From: Micromonospora violae
GTDB lineage: Bacteria > Actinomycetota > Actinomycetes > Mycobacteriales > Micromonosporaceae
Direction: 5' to 3'
NCBI RefSeq assembly: GCF_004217135.1
Contig: NZ_SHKK01000001.1
Span: 5,766,001-5,830,000, forward strand
DNA: 64,000 nucleotides
Shown piece by piece: positions 29,015 to 39,810 of this stretch (position 1 is its first letter; every line of letters begins with the position of its first letter). The translations under genes were made by a program, and so were the position numbers. The notes beneath the pieces were generated by a model, which was not told where the DNA came from, did no database searches, and worked only from the letters and a program-made list of their open reading frames with translations.

Positions 29015-30208
29015 TCACGTCGTCAGCAGGCGTACCGCCTCGCGAACGTCGTCGGTGAGGTGGATCGTCGACGACAGGTCACCGATCGGGGACGCGGCCA
29101 ACAACGGTCGCAACAGCGCCTCCACCGGCAACTCCTGCGTCCAGTAGGCGCGGTCCAGGAAGATGTACGCCCCGCTGGCGCCGTCAGTGCCGTAGTAGGT
29201 CTTGGTGGCCGCCTGGAACACCTCCTGCACCGTGCCCGCCCGCCCCGGCGCGAAGACGATGCCGCCCCGGGCGAGGCGCAGGATGGTGTCCTCCCGGATC
29301 GCGTTCGAGAAGTACTTCGCGATCCGCCCGGCGAACAGGTTCGCCGGCTCGTGCCCGTACAGCCAGGTCGGGATGGCCAGACCACCCGCCCGCGCCCAGC
29401 CCAACTCGTCACCACGTTGCCGGGGAACCCCCGCGTACCGCTGCCGGACCGTCAGCGCGGTGGCCGTGTACCGGTGGTGGTCGGTGAAGTCGGGGGCGGT
29501 GGCCAGCAGGTCGATCGCCGCCGTCACATCGGTGGCCGGCCGGTCCGCCAGGTAGGCACCGAGGTTCGCGGCCTCCATCACCCCGGGACCACCGCCGGTC
29601 ACCACCAGCCGGTCGGCCCGCGCCAGCTCCCAACCCAGCACGGCCGCCATCCGGTACGCGGGACTGCCGCGCCGCACCGCGTGCCCGCCCATGATGCCCA
29701 CCACCGACTGCGGCCCGTACGCGGCCAGCCACGCCCGGGTGGCGTCGCCCAGCGCGTTGTCCACGCCGTGGTCGTGCAGCCGCTGACCCAGCGCCTCCTT
29801 CACGTCCGGAAGCGCGCCGCCGTGCGCCCGGTAGTGGTCGTACACCCGGGTGTCGTACATCCCGGTGAACCCGCCCTCGGCGAACCCGGCGGCCAGGTCC
29901 TCCGGGGTGTAGAGGTGGGTCGGCTGGGTCGGGTACGGCAACCCCGAGAACGGCGGCACCACGTTCGCGCCCCGCCGAACCAGGTCGGCGCCCACGTCCC
30001 GGGACGCGAACCGGCAGCCCACGAAGAGGGTGCCGACGACGTCGACGCCGGTCAGGTCGGGCGCCGGCGCGAGATCGAGCCGCAGGCCCTGCACGGTCAG
30101 CCCGGTCAACCGGCCGGTGGCCAACTGTTGGTCGAACTCGGCCCGGGTCTGGATCTCACCGGCATGCAGGTGCGGCTCGATGACGTCCGCGGGAGGTGGG
30201 GTCGGCAC
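29015..30208 (-). CDS. LOG/TIGR00730-like Rossmann protein
   Basis: 397 residues from GTG 30208 (AGGATGG upstream). Residues 1-130 are a variable extension; the rest is a LOG/lysine-decarboxylase-like Rossmann domain with GIMGGHAVRRGSPAY, VVTGGGPGVMEAANLGAYL and APGRAGTVQEVFQ. The last replaces the PGGxGTxxE nucleotide-binding motif of cytokinin phosphoribohydrolases. Related proteins hydrolyse nucleoside 5'-monophosphates, but the altered motif (GRAGT) and the long extension mean the substrate is uncertain. Homologues are often longer than the 190-residue LOG enzymes, as here. Confidence 0.78.
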   Translation of the reverse strand: MPTPPPADVIEPHLHAGEIQTRAEFDQQLATGRLTGLTVQGLRLDLAPAPDLTGVDVVGTLFVGCRFASRDVGADLVRRGANVVPPFSGLPYPTQPTHLYTPEDLAAGFAEGGFTGMYDTRVYDHYRAHGGALPDVKEALGQRLHDHGVDNALGDATRAWLAAYGPQSVVGIMGGHAVRRGSPAYRMAAVLGWELARADRLVVTGGGPGVMEAANLGAYLADRPATDVTAAIDLLATAPDFTDHHRYTATALTVRQRYAGVPRQRGDELGWARAGGLAIPTWLYGHEPANLFAGRIAKYFSNAIREDTILRLARGGIVFAPGRAGTVQEVFQAATKTYYGTDGASGAYIFLDRAYWTQELPVEALLRPLLAASPIGDLSSTIHLTDDVREAVRLLTT

Positions 30209-30267
30209 CCGGCCATCCTGCCCGTGCGCCGGGGCCGGCCAAACCTCGGGCCCGGGGGTGGCACGGA

Positions 30268-30301
30268 CAGGAGCCCGGCGGTCGTGGCCACCGGGCTCCT
30301 G
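30268..30301. repeat. Strong hairpin upstream of the LOG-like gene
   Basis: CAGGAGCCCGG pairs perfectly with CCGGGCTCCTG around a 12-nt loop. It lies 60 bases 5' of the LOG-like start on its strand, in the spacer between divergent genes (30209-30458). It could be a terminator or attenuator. Nothing else recognisable lies in this spacer except a 10-codon reading frame at 30333-30365. Confidence 0.6.
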
Positions 30302-30332
30302 CATTACCGGTTCCTGGGGAGGCTCCGGACCA

Positions 30333-30365
30333 TTAGTTGTAGTGGAAAACACCAGGCAGCGGCAT
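30333..30365 (-). other. Possible 10-codon leader peptide
   Basis: A minus-strand reading frame MPLPGVFHYN with TAA stop, followed 31 bases later by the hairpin at 30268-30301 and then by the LOG-like gene. GAGGAG is present but 21 nt from the ATG, too far for a classical start. Reported as a candidate only. Confidence 0.2.
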
Positions 30366-30458
30366 AGGCCGCAGGCGTGACCAACTCCTCAGCCGTTCAG
30401 CGGAACACGTTGGCCGACCCGCTCGCGTGTCGCCCTGTCCAGCGGGTTGAATGGGGCG

Positions 30459-30887
30459 ATGCAGAACCTTTTGCCAGAGCCACCGGCCACCCGCCTGCCC
30501 GTGAACGACGAGGCCGACGCCGCCCTGGCCGCCGCCGCCGAGGCCGGCACCGATGAGGCGTACGCCAACGTGGCGGCCGGTTTCCCGACCTACAGCGCGG
30601 CCTGGGCGGAGCTCGCGGCCCGGGCGTTCGCCGAGGGCCAGGTGGTGATGGCGTACGCGTACGCCCGCACCGGCTACCACCGGGGCCTCGACCAGCTGCG
30701 CCGCAGTGGGTGGAAGGGGCACGGCCCGGTGCCGTGGTCACACGAGCCCAACCGGGGCTTCCTCCGCTGCCTGTACGTGCTGTCCCGCGCCGCCGACGAG
30801 ATCGGCGAGGCCGACGAAGCGGCCCGCTGCGCCCAGTTTCTGCGCGACTGCGACCCGGAAGCCGCGGACGCGCTCGCGAGTAACTGA
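30459..30887 (+). CDS. DUF3151 family protein
   Basis: 142 residues from ATG 30459. Matches the actinobacterial DUF3151 pattern: NLLPEPPATRLP, DEAYANVAAGFPTYSAAWAELA, VMAYAYARTGYHRGLDQLRR, GFLRCLYVLSRAADEIGE. Soluble, helical and TPR-like in appearance; function unknown. Located between fba and purA as in other actinomycetes. Ends at a strong terminator shared with the convergent ParA-like gene. Confidence 0.88.
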   Translation: MQNLLPEPPATRLPVNDEADAALAAAAEAGTDEAYANVAAGFPTYSAAWAELAARAFAEGQVVMAYAYARTGYHRGLDQLRRSGWKGHGPVPWSHEPNRGFLRCLYVLSRAADEIGEADEAARCAQFLRDCDPEAADALASN

Positions 30888-30894
30888 CCCCGCC

Positions 30895-30928
30895 CCGACG
30901 GCCGGCCCGACCCCGGGCCGGCCGTCGG
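30895..30928. terminator. Bidirectional terminator
   Basis: Perfect 14-bp stem (30895-30908 with 30915-30928) and 6-nt loop between the DUF3151 stop and the ParA-like stop at 30933. Confidence 0.88.
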
Positions 30929-30932
30929 CGGG

Positions 30933-33353
30933 CTACAACCCTTCGGCGACCGCGGCGGCGATCTTCAGCCAGGCGTCCCGGGTGGCCGAGGAGAGCCCGC
31001 CGTACCGGATCGGCTCACCACTGTCGATGAGCCGCTCGTACGGGGCCAGCAGCACCGCCCGGGTGCGGGCCGCGAAGTGCTCCTGGATGGCCGGCAGGTC
31101 GATCTCCTTACGGGACGGCGGCATCGACACCACCGTCACAGCCTGCCGGACCAGCCGTTGCCGGCCGCTCTGCTCCAGGTGGTCGAGCATCCGGGCGGCG
31201 GTCTCAGCGGAGTCGTTACGGGCCGACATGGTGACCACCAACTGGTCGGTGGCGTCCATCGACGCCTGCCAGTTCTGCGCCCGGACGTTGTTCCCGGTGT
31301 CCACAAAGATCAATTTGTAGAACCGGCTGACCACCTCACGGATCTCGGCGAACGCGGCGGCGGTCAACATCTCGCCACCGGTGGCCGACTCGTCCGAGGC
31401 CAGGACGTCGAACATCCCCTCGCCCTGCGAACGGACGTACTGCGACAGGTCACCGACCCGCCCGTGCGCGCCCTGGAACTGCCCGAGGTCGCGCAACATG
31501 TCCCGCACGGTGCGGGAGTGGAAGTCCTGTTGGGCGCGCATCCCCAGGGTGCCCTGGGTCTCGTTGTTGTCCCAGGCCAGCACGTAGCCGCCGCGTTTCT
31601 GACCGAACGTCATCGCGAGCAGCAGGATGGCCACCGTCTTACCGGCGCCGCCCTTCGGGTTGACCACGGTCACCTGCCGCAGACCGCCGAAGTTGCGGCG
31701 GACCATCTCGATGTCCCGCTTGAGCTCCTGCTCGTGCCGCCCCGGAGAGAGCCGGAGCAGGCCCATCTTGTTGACCACCGCGCGTACACCCATGGTCGCC
31801 ACCGGCTCGGCGGGTCGGACCTGGCGGCGTCGGGCGAAGTCCTCGGCGGTCGGCGCGGCGGTCTCCTCCGGTGTCCAGCTCGCATCCGGATACGCGGTCG
31901 CATCCGGGTACGGCGGAGCCGGCACCCGGGCCACCCCGTCGGCCTCCTGGTACGGCTGCCCAGGCGTGCCGCCGGGCGAGCCCTGCTGCCAGGGCGGGGG
32001 GTACCAACCCGGCGAGGGCGGGAACGGCCCGGGTGGTGGGGTCGCCGGCCCGGCCTGCGTGGGCGCATGCTGCGCTGCGGGAGGGATGTGCGGCGGGGTG
32101 CTGAACTGCGTCAGGTCGGGAGGAGGCGGAATCTGCGCCGGGCCGGCCTGACCGGGGATGGCCGGCGTGAACGACTGCCCGGGGTGTGCCTGCCCGGGGT
32201 GTGCCTGTGCGGCCTGTGCCTGTGCGTTGTGTGCCTGTCCGGGGTGTGCCTGTGCGGGGCCGGTGTGTGGGACGACCGGGGGCGGTGGAACCGGAGGTGT
32301 CGCGCTGACCTCGTCCTGGGCGGGTGCCGCGCCGGCCGGGCGTTGCGGCGGATACGCCCACGGCGACTCGGCGATCGGCCGCGCCGGCCCGTCTTCACCG
32401 GCCCCACCAGTCGGTCGCGGTGCCGGCTCACCAGCCTGCGGCACCGGCCCACCAGCCTGCGGTGCCGGCCCACCGGCCTGCGGTGCCGGCCCACCGGCCT
32501 GCGGCGCCGGCCCATCGGGCTGCGGGGACGGCCCGTCAGCCTGCGGCGCGGGCGTGCCGGGCTGGGGTCCGGGCGTGGTTGGCCGCGGCGCCGGCCCATC
32601 AGGTTGCGGCGGCGGTCCGGCCGCCGTCGGGCGGTCGGCGGCTACCGCTGCGGCGGGGCGGTCGGTGGCGGCGCTGGGGCGATCCAAGGTGAACGGTAGG
32701 TCCAGGTCCACGCCACCCGGGGTGGTCGGCACGGCGGTCGGACCCCGGTCGCCGGGAGGTGCCGGCGTCGCCGCGCCGGCCCTGCTGGTCGCGTCGGGTG
32801 CGGCATCGGCCGGAGCGCTTGCGGCGCTCGCCGCTGGTTGGCCGTCCCTCGGCGCGGAGGTGGTGTTCGGTGTCGCCGTGGCGGCGGGGGTGCCGGCACC
32901 AACTGGCCCGCCGTTGCTGTCGGGGCCGGTTGCCGGTGGGGTCGGCTGCGCGCCGGTTGCGGGCGGTCCGGGCGGTGATGACACGGCCGGGTCGGTCGGT
33001 GGCGGCCAACTTGGCTGCGCCGGGGCCCAACCCGACCCGGACGGGCCGTTCGGCCCCCACCCCCCAGGCGCGGGGACCGCGTCGCTGAGTGACGGGTAGT
33101 CCGAGGGAGAGGGCGGCGGCAGCGCCGCAGAGCCGGGTTGGCCGGGGACCGGCGGTCGTCCGATCGGAGGCGCGGCCACCGGTGGCGTGACGGGCGACGT
33201 GACCGAGGACGGCCCGCCCCGTTGCTCGGAGACCGCAGCCCAGGGTGGCACCGCGCCCCGGTCGCCCGAATCTGGCGGCCAGGGTGGTTCGATGTCCCGC
33301 TCCGGCACCGGCTGCTGGCCGGGCACCTGCGCCCGGTCGGCGTTCTCGTCCAT
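30933..33353 (-). CDS. ParA/MinD-like ATPase with long proline-rich N-terminus
   Basis: 806 residues from ATG 33353. Residues 1-530 or so are extremely Pro/Ala/Gly/Gln-rich with internal repeats (PAPQAGG units, AHPGQ units, PPGW/PPPW) and are surely disordered. The C-terminal 260 residues form a ParA/MinD ATPase with the deviant Walker A KGGAGKT, the Walker B-like LIFVDTGNN and AWDNNETQGTLGMR. This architecture is that of the EspI-type ATPases of type VII secretion and of related actinobacterial polarity ATPases. No ESX genes are present, so the role is open: positioning of a complex, or secretion regulation. It could start further upstream, but this ATG begins the conserved-looking acidic MDENADRAQ. 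Confidence 0.82.
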   Translation of the reverse strand: MDENADRAQVPGQQPVPERDIEPPWPPDSGDRGAVPPWAAVSEQRGGPSSVTSPVTPPVAAPPIGRPPVPGQPGSAALPPPSPSDYPSLSDAVPAPGGWGPNGPSGSGWAPAQPSWPPPTDPAVSSPPGPPATGAQPTPPATGPDSNGGPVGAGTPAATATPNTTSAPRDGQPAASAASAPADAAPDATSRAGAATPAPPGDRGPTAVPTTPGGVDLDLPFTLDRPSAATDRPAAAVAADRPTAAGPPPQPDGPAPRPTTPGPQPGTPAPQADGPSPQPDGPAPQAGGPAPQAGGPAPQAGGPVPQAGEPAPRPTGGAGEDGPARPIAESPWAYPPQRPAGAAPAQDEVSATPPVPPPPVVPHTGPAQAHPGQAHNAQAQAAQAHPGQAHPGQSFTPAIPGQAGPAQIPPPPDLTQFSTPPHIPPAAQHAPTQAGPATPPPGPFPPSPGWYPPPWQQGSPGGTPGQPYQEADGVARVPAPPYPDATAYPDASWTPEETAAPTAEDFARRRQVRPAEPVATMGVRAVVNKMGLLRLSPGRHEQELKRDIEMVRRNFGGLRQVTVVNPKGGAGKTVAILLLAMTFGQKRGGYVLAWDNNETQGTLGMRAQQDFHSRTVRDMLRDLGQFQGAHGRVGDLSQYVRSQGEGMFDVLASDESATGGEMLTAAAFAEIREVVSRFYKLIFVDTGNNVRAQNWQASMDATDQLVVTMSARNDSAETAARMLDHLEQSGRQRLVRQAVTVVSMPPSRKEIDLPAIQEHFAARTRAVLLAPYERLIDSGEPIRYGGLSSATRDAWLKIAAAVAEGL
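32174..32258. repeat. 15-bp coding repeats (AHPGQ units)
   Basis: Imperfect tandem 15-bp units rich in GGGGTGTGCCTG within the ParA-like gene; on the minus strand they encode AHPGQ/AQAAQ/AHNAQ-type pentapeptides. Confidence 0.75.
32425..32508. repeat. 21-bp coding repeats (PAPQAGG units)
   Basis: Four adjacent, nearly identical 21-bp units plus a partial fifth, encoding the heptapeptide PAPQAGG on the minus strand in the disordered region of the ParA-like protein. Likely variable in copy number. Confidence 0.85.
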
Positions 33354-33445
33354 TACGGCCCTCCCCAGTCCTCCTGCGAGGATAGGCCCATTCGCCGGGC
33401 AGGGCCGATCGACGCAGGCAGGTCGGGCGGTCGGCGTGGTCCGGG

Positions 33446-35933
<2,488 letters not shown>

Positions 35934-35986
35934 ACCCCACCCCAGGCCCTCCCCCTCTTCGGCCCCCTCCGGCCCCGCCCTCTTCG

Positions 35987-36045
35987 GTGATCATGAGGTT
36001 GACGGAGTATTTGATCTACAAAGGTCCCGTCAACCTCATGATCAC
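35987..36045. repeat. Long palindrome, copy C, after purA
   Basis: Perfect 19-bp arms (35987-36005 and 36027-36045; arm GTGATCATGAGGTTGACGG) with an AT-rich 21-nt loop, 54 bases after the purA stop. Same family as copies A, B and D. Confidence 0.9.
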
Positions 36046-36060
36046 GAGATGGGGCATTTG

Positions 36061-36081
36061 TTGTCCACAGGGTTATCCACA
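36061..36081 (+). promoter_or_regulatory. Pair of DnaA boxes
   Basis: TTGTCCACA (36061-36069) and TTATCCACA (36073-36081) are direct repeats 12 bp apart. The first is the preferred high-GC actinobacterial DnaA box, the second the E. coli consensus. They lie between palindrome C and the DUF559 gene, far from any oriC-type cluster. Confidence 0.65.
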
Positions 36082-36112
36082 GGGGTGGTGGTTGGGTGGA
36101 AGAGCGGTCAGC

Positions 36113-37051
36113 GTGGGCTTTGTGGATCGCGCAGGGCTTGTTCGCTCGATTGCTGCCGCCCAGGATGACCTGATCACCCGGGCGCAGGCGCTGGCAGCCG
36201 GCTTCAGCCGGCACGACATCGATCACCTGGTGGCGGTGGGCCGTTGGCGGCCACTTGCTCGAGCGGTCTATCTGACGGACGGCTCGCGCGGTGAGCCACC
36301 TCCTCGGCGGTGCCGCATTCGCGCCGCAGTGCTCTCCCTGGGCCCGGGGGCTCATGTGGTGTTCGGCACCGCCGCTGAGTTGCTCGGCATCGCCGGGCTG
36401 CCGCGTCGCGACGAGATTCATGTGGCGTTGCCGGGCAGGGCGGCGAAGCTGGCGCGGGTGTCGGATCCGGCGATCGTGCTGCACCAGCTCGAACACCAGC
36501 CGGGCACGGTGGTGCAGGTGAGCGGGATCGCGGCGAGCGAGCCACGGTTGACTGTCGCCGAAATCATTCTGCGGGAGCACCGGTACGCAGCGGTCTCGGT
36601 GCTCGATTCGGCTCTCAACCGAGGACTACTCACGGCCGAGTGTCTAGCAACCGTTCCGGCGCTGATTCGGGGTCGACGAGGTGCCGTCGCAGCCCGCCGC
36701 TACCTTGCTGAGGCGGATGGCCGGGCGCAGTCGCCGCTGGAGACGCGCACCCGGCTCCGGTGTGTGGACGGCAGGGTGCCGCCGGACGCTTTGCAGCTGG
36801 AAGTGCGCGACGACGACGGCTATCTGCTGGGCGTCGGCGACCTGGGTTGGCGCGGCCCGAGGCTGATCGCCGAAGCGGACGGCCGAGACGCGCACGGCAC
36901 CCCGGAGGCCGCCTACGCCGACCGCCGTCGCCAGAATCTCCTGGTCAACGCTGGCTGGACCATTCTCCGTTTCACCTGGCAGGACACCCTCCACCCGGCC
37001 TACATCCCGCACACGGTCCGGCAAGCGATCGCAGCCCTCCGTGCCCGTTGA
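36113..37051 (+). CDS. AbiEi-like wHTH plus DUF559 (Vsr-like endonuclease fold) protein
   Basis: 312 residues from GTG 36113 (GGAAG upstream). The N-terminal part ([33 protein letters not shown]) is the winged-helix type found in AbiEi antitoxins. The C-terminal part ([28 protein letters not shown], then ILRFTWQD) is DUF559, a restriction-endonuclease-like fold related to Vsr. Actinobacteria carry many such genes; biochemical function is unknown and no cognate AbiEii toxin is next to it. It is bracketed by palindromes C and D and preceded by DnaA boxes, splitting purA from purD, which looks like an inserted cassette. Confidence 0.8.
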   Translation: MGFVDRAGLVRSIAAAQDDLITRAQALAAGFSRHDIDHLVAVGRWRPLARAVYLTDGSRGEPPPRRCRIRAAVLSLGPGAHVVFGTAAELLGIAGLPRRDEIHVALPGRAAKLARVSDPAIVLHQLEHQPGTVVQVSGIAASEPRLTVAEIILREHRYAAVSVLDSALNRGLLTAECLATVPALIRGRRGAVAARRYLAEADGRAQSPLETRTRLRCVDGRVPPDALQLEVRDDDGYLLGVGDLGWRGPRLIAEADGRDAHGTPEAAYADRRRQNLLVNAGWTILRFTWQDTLHPAYIPHTVRQAIAALRAR

Positions 37052-37061
37052 TCGTGAGCCG

Positions 37062-37122
37062 GTTGATCATGAGGTTAGCGGGCGGATGGATCATCAAACG
37101 ACCCGCCAACCTCATGATCAAC
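37062..37122. repeat. Long palindrome, copy D, between DUF559 gene and purD
   Basis: 21-bp arms (37062-37082 and 37102-37122) with one mismatch; the arm begins GTTGATCATGAGGTT. A partial extra copy of the arm (GTTGATCGTGAG, 37047-37058) overlaps the stop codon of the DUF559 gene. The repeat ends 22 bases before the purD -10 box. Confidence 0.9.
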
Positions 37123-37143
37123 GGGAGCGTCTGGGGGGGACAG

Positions 37144-37149
37144 TAGGAT
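37144..37149 (+). promoter_or_regulatory. Candidate leaderless -10 box of purD
   Basis: TAGGAT ends 8 bases before the GTG start of purD, which has no strong Shine-Dalgarno sequence. Confidence 0.4.
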
Positions 37150-37157
37150 GCCGGGTT

Positions 37158-38408
<1,251 letters not shown>

Positions 38409-38426
38409 TGCCGGGCAACCCTCGCC

Positions 38427-38455
38427 CGCCTCGACTCCGTTTGTTCCGTGAGGCG
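38427..38455 (+). terminator. Possible weak terminator after purD
   Basis: CGCCTC pairs with GAGGCG around 17 nt, with extra pairing outside. It supports separating purD from the sigma gene, but the stem is short. Confidence 0.3.
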
Positions 38456-38467
38456 AGGGGGTGGCGG

Positions 38468-38989
38468 ATGCCGGTCGATGTCGAGGGCTACCGCGACTAC
38501 GTCGGCGCGCGGCTGGAGCCGTTGCGTCGCACGGCGTACCTGTTGTGCGGTGACTGGCACACGGCTGACGATCTGGTGTCGATGGCGTTGGTCAAGCTGC
38601 TCAGGCATTGGCCGCGGGTGTCCGCGATGGACAGCCCGGACGCGTACGTCCGGCGGACCCTGTTGCGGGTCTGGCTGGACGAGCGGCGCCGGCCGTGGCG
38701 ACGCGAGGCCGCCTGGGCCGAGGTGCCGGAAGGGCCGGCTGCGGCAGGCGGCACGGACGGCGCCGCCGACCGACTGACCATCCTCGCTCTGCTGGCCGAG
38801 TTGCCTCCGCGTCGTCGGGCGGTCCTGGTGCTGCGTTACTTCTGTGACCTGTCCGTGGAGGAGACCGCCCGCGAGTTGGGCTGCACCGTCGGCACCGTGA
38901 AGAGCCAGTCGGCTCGCGCGATCGAGGCGCTGCGCGGTCGCCTCGTTGACGTGCCGACTCGAATCGAGGAGGTACGGACCGATGGATGA
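38468..38989 (+). CDS. SigE-family ECF sigma factor
   Basis: 173 residues from ATG 38468 (GAGGGGGTGG upstream); an earlier ATG at 38408 overlaps the purD stop by one base and remains possible. Region 2: LEPLRRTAYLLCGDWHTADDLVSMAL. Region 4: LPPRRRAVLVLRYFCDLSVEETARELG with TVKSQSARAIEAL. Same family as the factor at 23747. It overlaps the downstream membrane protein by 8 bases, the usual sigma/regulator pairing. Confidence 0.88.
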   Translation: MPVDVEGYRDYVGARLEPLRRTAYLLCGDWHTADDLVSMALVKLLRHWPRVSAMDSPDAYVRRTLLRVWLDERRRPWRREAAWAEVPEGPAAAGGTDGAADRLTILALLAELPPRRRAVLVLRYFCDLSVEETARELGCTVGTVKSQSARAIEALRGRLVDVPTRIEEVRTDG

Positions 38990-39803
38990 GCTGACGAAGT
39001 ACTTCCGGGAAGCCGTGGCGGGGTCGCCGCCGAGCCGGATCGATCTGGACGGGTTGATCGCCGTCGACCGGCAGCGCCGTCGACAGCGGGCGTGGACGTT
39101 GACCGGTGCCGGGATGGCTGCGGCCGTCGCCGCCGTCGCGGTTCCGACCCTGGTCGCCGGGCCGGGACCAGGCGGGATGGCGCTGCCGCCGATGAGCTCC
39201 GGGTCAGGCGACACGTTGCTCTGCGCGGCACCGATCCCGTTGGTCAGTGGACCGGAGCCGTCGTCGCAGACGTACGACACGGTGCGCGTGCGCCCGACGG
39301 AGCCTTCGGAGGCGGGCGTACCTCGGCTGACCGCAGCCCTGCGGGCGGCTCTGGCCGGCACCGTGCCCACGAACCTCACAGTGACCGGGGCGGTGCCCGA
39401 GTGCGATCGGCCGCAGTTCGCGTACGAACCTCCTTACCGGCAGTACGAGACGATCGCGACCCTCAGCCGCGACGGGCGGCGCAGCCATCTGAGGGTGACC
39501 GTGTATCCCACGCCGGCCGACGCGAATGCGGACTGTGCGAACGCGCCTGACGGCCGCAACTGCGAGGTGTGGGGGCTGGGCGACGACGGGGTGGCGATGC
39601 TCAGCACCAGTACGGACCCGGCCGGGGGCACGCTTCGCTGGGTGCAGCTCATGCGGGTTGACGGCACGTCGGTAACCATCACCGTAGGTAATCTTCTCTA
39701 CGGGGACACCGGTTCAGCCGATCTGGCTGCCCGGGAGGCGCTGTTGACCTCGCAGGAGCTGGTCGAGCTGGCGCGGGCGCCGGGCCTGACCCTCTATCCC
39801 TGA
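38982..39803 (+). CDS. Membrane protein partner of the SigE-family sigma factor
   Basis: 273 residues, ATG at 38982 inside the end of the sigma gene. Short cytoplasmic head (DELTKYFREAVAG, LIAVDRQRRRQRAW), one membrane helix (about 38-58), then an extracytoplasmic domain of 200 residues with several cysteines (LLCAAPIP, VPECDRP, DCANAPDGRNCEVW). No zinc-binding HxxxCxxC anti-sigma motif is visible. By position it is the likely regulator of the sigma factor; that role is inferred from arrangement only. Confidence 0.7.
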   Translation: MDELTKYFREAVAGSPPSRIDLDGLIAVDRQRRRQRAWTLTGAGMAAAVAAVAVPTLVAGPGPGGMALPPMSSGSGDTLLCAAPIPLVSGPEPSSQTYDTVRVRPTEPSEAGVPRLTAALRAALAGTVPTNLTVTGAVPECDRPQFAYEPPYRQYETIATLSRDGRRSHLRVTVYPTPADANADCANAPDGRNCEVWGLGDDGVAMLSTSTDPAGGTLRWVQLMRVDGTSVTITVGNLLYGDTGSADLAAREALLTSQELVELARAPGLTLYP

Positions 39804-39810
39804 ACGGCGG

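Noticed and set aside
32174..32508. Repeat clusters that might suggest a CRISPR or satellite
   Set aside because: Units are 15 and 21 bp, in frame, and encode regular pentapeptide and heptapeptide repeats of the ParA-like protein; there are no spacers.
36061..36081. Chromosomal origin of replication
   Set aside because: Only two DnaA boxes, and none of the dnaA, dnaN or rpmH genes that mark actinobacterial oriC.
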